Positions 5,098-9,715 of a stretch of DNA of 9,715 nucleotides are shown here, piece by piece. Numbering within the stretch: the stretch's first letter is position 1; each line of letters opens with the position of its first letter. Source of the DNA: Deinococcus sp. (GTDB lineage: Bacteria > Deinococcota > Deinococci > Deinococcales > Deinococcaceae). The notes under the pieces were generated by a model. The model ran no database searches. It saw nothing but the letters and a program-made list of their open reading frames with translations, and was not told the origin of the DNA. The stretch is from contig NZ_JANYGJ010000197.1 in assembly GCF_025362455.1 (NCBI RefSeq), positions 1-9,715 of the forward strand. Reading direction: 5' to 3'. The translations under genes and the position numbers were made by a program.

Positions 5098-6361
5098 TCC
5101 GGGTCTGGACACCGGGCACGGTCACGCTGAACACAGCCTGATCGGTCAGGACCACCAGTCGGCCCGCGACCATCCAGGCGGCCTTCACGTCGCCCAGTGC
5201 GCGGACGAGCCTGACCATTCGCCCGCTGCGCTGATCGACCACCGCGATCCGGCCCGGCCCGAAGGCGGCAAAGACGGCCAGCGGCCCCGCCTCGGCGAAG
5301 CTGCCACCGACCGAACAAGGGCGTGGCATCCGCGCCCAGGGCAACTTGAGGCGCACCGGCCCGGAGCCGCCCAGCAACCAGGTGCCGTCCACGGCGAACA
5401 GTACCCGGCGCGTCTGCTGTTCCCAGACCGAGCTGGACGCCTGCCCGGATGGCCGCAGCGCTGCCAGCAGGCGACGGTCCCCGCTGAGGTAGCGGCCCGC
5501 CGTCCGGGGGAGGCACTGCACGCGCTGGACACCGTTGACAATGCCCTCAGCGCAGACCTGAGCATCATGAAGGTACAGTTGAGTGTAGATGGCGTGCTGA
5601 GCGTTCTCAAAGGCCGGGAAGGCGTAGCGCACCGTCACACTGCGCCCGGTGCGCACCTGCACGACCGAGACGCCTTTTCCAGCGGGCGAGGCATTGGTGG
5701 TGAAGATCAGCTCGCCCTGCTGGAGCGTCGCCAGACCGAGTTCCCGGTGGGACCAGACCCGTTTGCCAGTGGCGGTGTCCACACCCCGCATATACCCGTC
5801 GATGCCGGTGCGGGCGTTGTATGAGGTCACTTTGCCCGATCCGGACAGCAGCCGGTTGGGGTCCACCGCTTGGACCTGCCAGCGCGGGCGACCCGTTCGG
5901 GCGTCCCAGGCGCGGATGTCGTCGTAGGTAACGCCGATGACCACGCCATGTGTGACTCGAAGCTCTTGAAACGGTGTGCTGCCCGGTCCGGTGCTCACCC
6001 CGCTCAGGGGACGCGGCGCCGCCACCGTCCAGACCAACTTGCCTGACCGGGCGTCGTAGGCATGCAGGTTCGTGAAGCCGTCATCGGCGACGACCAGGCC
6101 GCCCCCAACCGCCAGGGTGCCGAAGGATCTGAGCGGTGCCGACCAGCGCTGATGGCGCAGCGAGGCGTCGTAAGCGCGGACCCGTCCACCCGACATGACG
6201 TAGACCTGGCCCTTATCGGCGGCGACCCGCAGCACGGCCCGCGCTGGGACCACCGGGCGCAGCCGCTCAGGCCGAACCGGCGCAGGCCAGGCCGCTGCCA
6301 GCGCGGCGCCGCTCAGCACAGCAACGAGCAGCGTGCGGATCAGAGGTGCAAGTCGGGGCAT
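5093..6361 (-). CDS. Exported PQQ-type beta-propeller repeat protein
   Basis: The 422-residue protein begins with a signal peptide (MPRLAPLIRTLLVAVLSGAA, then ALAAAW) and so is secreted or envelope-associated. The rest is made of propeller blades with the PQQ-like/BamB-type signature D-x-x-[ST]-G-x-x-x-W: LHAYDARSGKLVWTV, IRAWDARTGRPRWQV, GVDTATGKRVWSH, VVQVRTGRSV and VVDQRSGRMV, with a degenerate first blade AYDASLRHQRWSA. No PQQ-dehydrogenase catalytic or haem motif is visible, so it is more likely a structural or protein-binding propeller than an enzyme. The ATG at 6359-6361 is preferred over a TTG two codons earlier because a promoter ends five bases upstream. The gene lies between the two 9-bp arrays and reads toward the membrane-protein pseudogene. 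Confidence 0.85.
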   Translation of the reverse strand: MPRLAPLIRTLLVAVLSGAALAAAWPAPVRPERLRPVVPARAVLRVAADKGQVYVMSGGRVRAYDASLRHQRWSAPLRSFGTLAVGGGLVVADDGFTNLHAYDARSGKLVWTVAAPRPLSGVSTGPGSTPFQELRVTHGVVIGVTYDDIRAWDARTGRPRWQVQAVDPNRLLSGSGKVTSYNARTGIDGYMRGVDTATGKRVWSHRELGLATLQQGELIFTTNASPAGKGVSVVQVRTGRSVTVRYAFPAFENAQHAIYTQLYLHDAQVCAEGIVNGVQRVQCLPRTAGRYLSGDRRLLAALRPSGQASSSVWEQQTRRVLFAVDGTWLLGGSGPVRLKLPWARMPRPCSVGGSFAEAGPLAVFAAFGPGRIAVVDQRSGRMVRLVRALGDVKAAWMVAGRLVVLTDQAVFSVTVPGVQTRT

Positions 6362-6366
6362 ATCCA

Positions 6367-6396
6367 ACTGTAGCGGCTTTGAGTAAGATATGTCAG
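6367..6396 (-). promoter_or_regulatory. Promoter of the beta-propeller gene, overlapping repeat array 2
   Basis: On the minus strand a -35 box CTGACA (6391-6396, five of six matches to TTGACA), an 18-base spacer and a -10 box TACAGT (6367-6372) are followed by five bases and the ATG. The -35 hexamer is itself part of one 9-bp unit of array 2, so a protein bound to the array would compete with or contact RNA polymerase. Confidence 0.6.
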
Positions 6397-6430
6397 GTGT
6401 GTTAAATGTGTCAGGTATGTAAGGTACTCA
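6380..6430 (-). promoter_or_regulatory. 9-bp tandem-repeat array 2 (five units)
   Basis: On the plus strand the units are TAAGATATG, TCAGGTGTG, TTAAATGTG, TCAGGTATG and TAAGGTACT, again preceded by TGAG and followed by CA. The whole block is 51 bp, exactly one unit longer than the 42-bp array 1, with identical boundary hexamers TGAGTA/TACTCA. It lies between the stop of the gene at 6446-6898 and the start of the beta-propeller gene. Confidence 0.65.
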
Positions 6431-6445
6431 CCACACCTGCTCAGC

Positions 6446-6898
6446 TCAGGGCTCCTCGCCCCAGTTCAGCTCATCCAGCGCCTGCGCCAGATCGTCGGTG
6501 GTGGTCGCCTGGTATCCGGCCCAGACCAGCCACAGCGCCTCCAGGGCTGCGTGGGCGGCGTCCAAGCTGGTCTCCACCAGCGGCGTCAGACGGTCGCCGC
6601 TCTCGGCCAGGGCGATGGTGAGGTCGAGTTTGGCTTTCAGGTAACGCGACTGCTCGCCGCGTGTGCCGTCGTAGACGTAGACCACCTCCTCCCAGTCGCA
6701 TCTGAACGGGCGAAACAGCAGATCGGCCACGGCGCTGTGACTGCCCAGGCACAGGCGAGCGGCAGGCAAGCCGTCGGGCGTGATCAAAGCGCGCATCTGG
6801 CATTCGTCGGCGGCCAGGCCGCTGATATCGCGGTCAATGGCGGCCCGGAAGCGGCTTTCGATGTGCTGTCTGGCGGCCTCCCGCACGGTGAGTGTCAT
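6446..6898 (-). CDS. Unrecognised 150-residue protein
   Basis: The protein begins MTLTVREAARQHIESRFRAA and has no signal peptide or membrane segment. It appears mostly helical at both ends, with a central strand-rich part (ARLCLGSHSAVADLLFRPF, WEEVVYVYDG) and an acidic, tryptophan-containing C-terminus (LDELNWGEEP). I do not recognise a family. The start at 6896-6898 is chosen because a near-consensus promoter lies immediately upstream; an upstream ATG at 6988 would place that promoter inside the coding region. Downstream, on the same strand, come array 2 and the beta-propeller gene, which has its own promoter. Confidence 0.75.
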   Translation of the reverse strand: MTLTVREAARQHIESRFRAAIDRDISGLAADECQMRALITPDGLPAARLCLGSHSAVADLLFRPFRCDWEEVVYVYDGTRGEQSRYLKAKLDLTIALAESGDRLTPLVETSLDAAHAALEALWLVWAGYQATTTDDLAQALDELNWGEEP

Positions 6899-6908
6899 AA
6901 GTTCGTTG

Positions 6909-6937
6909 ATTATATTACGCTTGTGGCGTAACGGCAA
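6909..6937 (-). promoter_or_regulatory. Strong promoter with a palindromic operator in the spacer
   Basis: On the minus strand a -35 box TTGCCG (6932-6937), exactly 17 bases, and a consensus -10 box TATAAT (6909-6914) are followed by ten bases and the ATG at 6898. The 17-base spacer (6915-6931) is wholly a perfect inverted repeat, TTACGC-CACAA-GCGTAA. A dimeric repressor bound there would block polymerase. The predicted transcript start leaves a leader of only a few bases. Confidence 0.75.
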
Positions 6938-7001
6938 GCTGGACCTGATGAGCCTGGCCCCGCCCGACCACGTTGAACAATTCTTCATGGACCGTGAAAA
7001 A

Positions 7002-7030
7002 TTTACATTTCCGGCTCATTGGACTAGGCT
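7002..7030 (+). promoter_or_regulatory. Promoter of the BON/LysM gene
   Basis: A -35 box TTTACA (7002-7007), a 17-base spacer and a -10 box TAGGCT (7025-7030) are followed by GAGGGC and the ATG at 7037. This predicts a leaderless or nearly leaderless mRNA. It is divergent from the promoter at 6909-6937, about 65 bp away. Confidence 0.65.
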
Positions 7031-7036
7031 GAGGGC

Positions 7037-7825
7037 ATGTGGCCATTTGGAAAATCGACGGCAGACCGCGTGAAAGAAGCCCTGAACGATCAACCCCGCC
7101 TGAAAGACCTCGGCCTTCAGGTCAACGAGTCGGGCGGCAGCGTCAGCGTCAGCGGCATGGTGCCCACCGACCAGTACAGCCAGTTGGTCTCGGTAATCGC
7201 CCAGGGCATCAACGGTGTGACCAGCGTGGACACCAGCGGTTTGATCGCCCAGCAGGTCAGCCAGGAGATTCAGGCGCCGACGCCCAGCTTGGATGTGGGC
7301 AGCGCGGAAGTCAGCGCAGATTCGTATAGCATCGACATGACCCCTGTGGGCCAGGGGCAAGCGGTGGGCAGCCAGGCGGTGGGCAGCATGGACGACGAGA
7401 TCGCCCAGGCCGTCGCCAGCAGCAGCATCGCCAAGGCCGTGTTGCACGCCATTCGCAGCAACGGCGAAATCTCCGACGGTCCAATCGACGTGCTCCAGAG
7501 CGGCAAGACGGTCATTTTGCGCGGCGCCGTCGACAACGACCATGAAGTGCGCCTGGCCGAGCAGGTCGCCCGCGCCGTGCCCGGCGTGGCCGGGGTGGAC
7601 GTCAGCGGCCTGCGCGTCATTCCCGAAGCCAGGAAGATGGCCAAGAGCCGCGACACCGCCACGGGCGACGCCACCTACACCATCGAGGCCGGAGACACCC
7701 TCAGCAGCGTGGCCCAGAAGTACTTCGGCGACGCCATGCGCTACAAGGACATCGCCCACTTCAACAACATCTCCAACCCCGACCACGTGGAAGTCGGTCA
7801 GGTGCTGCGAATTCCGAGTAGCTGA
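7037..7825 (+). CDS. BON-BON-LysM domain protein
   Basis: The 262-residue protein has no signal peptide. Residues about 8-70 form a first BON domain (TADRVKEALNDQP...LGLQVNESGGSVSVSGMV...GVTSVD). Residues about 129-194 form a second (IAKAVLHAIRSNGEISDGPI...VILRGAVDNDHE...VAGVDVSGLRV). Residues 214-260 form a LysM domain (YTIEAGDTLSSVAQKYFGDA...VGQVLRIP). The arrangement resembles the cytoplasmic potassium-binding protein Kbp (YgaU) of E. coli, which has one BON and one LysM; the second BON and the linker (residues about 71-128) make this one longer. The linker contains QAVGS twice. The gene stands alone between its own promoter and a terminator. Potassium binding is inferred from architecture only. 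Confidence 0.88.
   Translation: MWPFGKSTADRVKEALNDQPRLKDLGLQVNESGGSVSVSGMVPTDQYSQLVSVIAQGINGVTSVDTSGLIAQQVSQEIQAPTPSLDVGSAEVSADSYSIDMTPVGQGQAVGSQAVGSMDDEIAQAVASSSIAKAVLHAIRSNGEISDGPIDVLQSGKTVILRGAVDNDHEVRLAEQVARAVPGVAGVDVSGLRVIPEARKMAKSRDTATGDATYTIEAGDTLSSVAQKYFGDAMRYKDIAHFNNISNPDHVEVGQVLRIPSS
7358..7387 (+). repeat. 15-bp tandem duplication in the BON/LysM linker
   Basis: CAAGCGGTGGGCAGC (7358-7372) and CAGGCGGTGGGCAGC (7373-7387) differ at one base and encode QAVGS QAVGS. It keeps frame and lies in the interdomain linker. Confidence 0.85.
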
Positions 7826-7839
7826 AGGTTGAGGGCGAG

Positions 7840-7874
7840 CCGCCGCGTCCCCAGTTTCGGGGCGCGGCGGTTTT
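7840..7874 (+). terminator. Rho-independent terminator of the BON/LysM gene
   Basis: CCGCCGCGTCCCC and GGGGCGCGGCGG pair in a 12-bp GC-rich stem with one bulged T around the loop AGTTTC, followed by TTTT. It begins 15 bases past the stop codon. Confidence 0.9.
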
Positions 7875-7910
7875 GTATTGAGGATGGAGGGGGGACGGTG
7901 TTGTGTGGAG

Positions 7911-8001
7911 TTGAAAAGAATGCTTTGCGTGGGGCGGGGACGCTGCTCGGTGGTCCCCTCACCCCGCTGCTGCGCAGCTCCCCTCTCCCGCAAGGGGCGA
8001 C
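7911..8001 (-). repeat. Dispersed intergenic repeat A, second copy (inverse)
   Basis: The reverse complement of this segment aligns with 1812-1909 over its whole length. It sits in a gene-free stretch of about 450 bp (7826-8281) that otherwise holds only the terminator and the two elements listed next; 8002-8040 looks like a palindromic continuation of this repeat (GCAGGAGAGGGGTCAG). The rest shows nothing recognised. Confidence 0.7.
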
Positions 8002-8060
8002 TGGTACAGCTCCGCAGGAGAGGGGTCAGAATGGCCCTGTATGTCTCGTCGTTAAACAGC

Positions 8061-8090
8061 GAGATCCTTCGCTTTGCTCAGGATGACAAA
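8061..8090 (+). repeat. Short hairpin repeat (ATCCT...AGGAT)
   Basis: GAGATCCTTCGCTTTGCTCA and the following GGATGACAAA form a stem in which ATCCT-TC-GC pairs with GC-TC-AGGAT around TTT (8064-8084). Very similar short sequences are scattered in many bacterial genomes as intergenic repeats; only this copy is in the window. Confidence 0.5.
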
Positions 8091-8142
8091 TTGGGGTGCT
8101 GCGCCTCTTCGTTCCGACTATTACAGCGTTTTGGAAATTCTA

Positions 8143-8226
8143 TTACCCTCGCCCCTTGCGGGAGAGTCGCAGACCTGCTTGCAGAGGGTCGGTGCATAGC
8201 ACCGGGGAGAGGGGGCGACGGGGTAA
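8143..8226. repeat. Palindromic MITE-like element of about 84 bp
   Basis: The ends are imperfect inverted repeats: TTACCCTCGCCCC at the left and GGGGGCGACGGGGTAA at the right, whose reverse complement begins TTACCCCGTCGCCCCC. Inside are two further hairpins, CTGC-TT-GCAG and GGTGC-ATA-GCACC (8191-8203). The left end resembles the CCCTCGCCCC start of dispersed repeat A, so the two may be related. It carries no open frame. Confidence 0.55.
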
Positions 8227-8281
8227 CGTTTCTTTCACGACTTACGGAACGCTGTGCTATCGCAAATGAATTCAGCGAGCA

Positions 8282-9448
8282 CTACGAGCCTGACGCGCCG
8301 ACTTTCTTGGCCGCTGCCGCTTTGTAAGTGATGCGGTAGACCTTGCCGCTGTCGTCGTCGGTGAGCAGCATCGAGCCGTCAGGGAGCGAAAGCAGGGCCA
8401 CCGGGCGGCCCTTGGTGGCGCCGCCGCTCAAAAAGCCGGTCAGGAAATCCTGCACCTTGCCGGACTTGGGGTCGATCATGACCACCTTGTAGCCGGACTT
8501 CTCACTGCGGTTCCAGGAACCGTGCAGAGCCACGAACATCATGCCCTGGTAGGCGGCGGGGAACGCCTTGCCGGTGTAGAAGGCCAGGCCCAGCGGGGCG
8601 CTGTGGGCGGTGGTCAAAGCGAAGGCGGGCGTGGACGCCTTGCAGACCTCGGCGCTTTTTTTGCCGAAATCCTTATCCCAGATCTGGGCCTCGCCGGGCT
8701 GGGTGGTGTAGCAGTAGGGCCAGCCGAAGTCGCGGCCCTGGGCCAGCTTGTAGAAACCTTCGGGCGGAATGTTGTCGCCCAGGTTGTCGCGCCCGTTGTT
8801 GGTGGCGTAGAGCGTGCCGCCGTACCATTCCAGGCCCACGGCGTTGCGCAGGCCCGTCGCATACGCCTGGCCGTTTTTGCCGCCTTCGTCGTAGACCCAC
8901 ACGGCGGCGCGTCTGGTGTCGCTCTCCTCGCAGACGTTGCAGGAGCTGCCCGTCGCCACGTACATTTTGTTGTCGGGGCCGAAGACCACCGTGCGGGTCG
9001 AGTGACCGCTGCCGCTGGGCAGCGCCAGGAGCTTTTGCGCCTCGCCGCTGGCTTTCTGGTCGCCGGATTTGTAGGCGAACCGCACCACGCCGTCGGTGTT
9101 GGCGACGTACAGGTAGCCGCCGTGAAACGCCAGGCCGTGCGGCTGATTGAGCCCCTCGGCGAAGACCTGCTTGCTCTGGGCCACGGCACCGCCGCGCATC
9201 ACGTAGATTTTGCCCGCCGAACTATCGCTCAGAAACACGTCGCCGCCGGGAGAGAGCACCATCAGGCGGGGTTTCTGAAAACCCTCGGCGTAGGTGGTGA
9301 CGGCAAAGCCCTGCGGCACGCTAAACCCACCCGACAGGGTGGTCGCGCCGGGCGCAGGCACCGGAGCGTACACGGGCGCCTTCTGGGCGCAGGCCGAGGC
9401 CGTCAGCAGCAGGGCGCTGGCGAACAGCGTGGAAAAGGTACGAAACAT
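8282..9448 (-). CDS. PQQ-dependent sugar (sorbosone-type) dehydrogenase-like exported protein
   Basis: The 388-residue protein begins with a signal peptide (MFRTFSTLFASALLLTASAC). The cysteine at position 20 after ASA could be lipidated, though a lipobox with Ala at -3 is not the best match. The body is the six-bladed propeller of the GSDH/sorbosone dehydrogenase family: GFAVTTYAEGFQKPR, LNQPHGLAF (His104), GHSTRTVVFGPDNKMYVATG, the family-typical SSCNVCEE (Cys170, Cys173), ATGLRNAVGLEWYGG, NNGRDNLGDNIPPE, FGWPYCY, and VALHGSWNR near the end. Soluble members oxidise aldoses with PQQ and calcium; many bacterial homologues have no known substrate. Cys246 and Cys269 may form a further disulfide. 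The ATG at 9448 is chosen; a GTG five codons earlier is possible. No convincing promoter or Shine-Dalgarno sequence is seen. Confidence 0.85.
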   Translation of the reverse strand: MFRTFSTLFASALLLTASACAQKAPVYAPVPAPGATTLSGGFSVPQGFAVTTYAEGFQKPRLMVLSPGGDVFLSDSSAGKIYVMRGGAVAQSKQVFAEGLNQPHGLAFHGGYLYVANTDGVVRFAYKSGDQKASGEAQKLLALPSGSGHSTRTVVFGPDNKMYVATGSSCNVCEESDTRRAAVWVYDEGGKNGQAYATGLRNAVGLEWYGGTLYATNNGRDNLGDNIPPEGFYKLAQGRDFGWPYCYTTQPGEAQIWDKDFGKKSAEVCKASTPAFALTTAHSAPLGLAFYTGKAFPAAYQGMMFVALHGSWNRSEKSGYKVVMIDPKSGKVQDFLTGFLSGGATKGRPVALLSLPDGSMLLTDDDSGKVYRITYKAAAAKKVGASGS

Positions 9449-9575
9449 AGACCATACAAGCACGCCGGGGTGAGAACGACTGTCAGGACGGGTGAAATCA
9501 GGGTCTGGGCTGGATGAACGGTTGTGGCCGCCTCCGACTCAGCGTGGTTTTCATCAGTTTGATGTCGCTGTTCTA

Positions 9576-9698
9576 GAGCAGATGTCATAAAAAGACCCTT
9601 TTTATGACCGAGCGGAGCGAGTAGTTTTAACTGAGCAGGACGCAGAATGGAGGCGCGGGGAGGCTGTTTTCCCCGTGGCGTAATTCGGAGTACTGTTC
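9576..9698 (-). mobile_element. 123-bp MITE, copy 3 (inverse orientation)
   Basis: The reverse complement matches copies 1 and 2 with a few substitutions (for example TGCGTCCTGCTC against TGCGCCTTGCTC, and GAACAG for GAGCAG at one terminus). TA flanks both ends (9574-9575 and 9699-9700). It lies about 125 bp upstream of the start of the sorbosone-dehydrogenase-like gene; the stretch between, 9449-9573, shows no other feature I can name. Confidence 0.85.
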
Positions 9699-9715
9699 TA
9701 GGATCTCGCCGTTTA

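Noticed and set aside
5036..6430. 9-bp arrays considered as DnaA boxes or a CRISPR array
   Set aside because: The units do not match TTATNCACA well enough and there are no unique spacers of constant length; the repeats are directly adjacent.
7016..7993. Minus-strand frame of 325 codons
   Set aside because: It is the antisense of the BON/LysM gene and passes through its terminator and repeat A.
8522..9517. Plus-strand frame of 331 codons
   Set aside because: Antisense shadow of the sorbosone-dehydrogenase-like gene, low-complexity composition, no recognised motif.

Overview
The window looks like a chromosomal stretch from a high-GC Deinococcus-type bacterium. Several start codons sit 5-10 bases behind a TANNNT-type -10 box with no Shine-Dalgarno sequence, a promoter style known to be common in Deinococcus. 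The gene content (DinB-family protein, DUF2945 protein, BON/LysM protein, sorbosone-dehydrogenase-like protein) and the density of small dispersed repeats also fit. The genus is inferred, not proven.

Layout. 1-207: right end of an IS5-family insertion sequence, inserted in the extreme 3' end of a DUF2945 gene (113-400, minus). 598-1565 (minus): two-gene operon, DinB-family protein followed by an unrecognised protein, sharing an ATGA start/stop overlap. 1578-1700: first of three near-identical 123-bp MITEs, lying against the -10 box of the DinB gene. 1812-1909: dispersed repeat A. 1931-3148 (minus): carboxynorspermidine synthase / saccharopine-dehydrogenase-like enzyme. 3219-3638 (minus): unrecognised small protein. 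3734-3856: second MITE, which cuts off the 3' end of a decayed DUF4153/DUF4173-like membrane protein gene (3857-5016, minus). 5093-6361 (minus): exported PQQ-type beta-propeller protein. 6446-6898 (minus): unrecognised protein with a strong, palindrome-bearing promoter. 7037-7825 (plus): BON-BON-LysM protein with a good terminator. 7876-8281: gene-free stretch made largely of dispersed and palindromic repeats. 8282-9448 (minus): sorbosone-dehydrogenase-like exported enzyme. 9576-9698: third MITE, in inverse orientation. The gap 401-597 holds only a possible -10 box for the DUF2945 gene.

Working together. No clear pathway or defence system is visible; most genes are single-function housekeeping or accessory units. 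The most interesting structure is not coding. A pair of 9-bp tandem-repeat arrays (four units at 5036-5077, five units at 6380-6430), each bounded by TGAGTA/TACTCA, lies in the promoter regions of the beta-propeller gene and the adjacent membrane-protein pseudogene. The three MITEs show mobile DNA reshaping promoters, start sites and gene ends. Five short tandem duplications (10-16 bp) are scattered through the window; two of them explain the frame loss near the start of the pseudogene.
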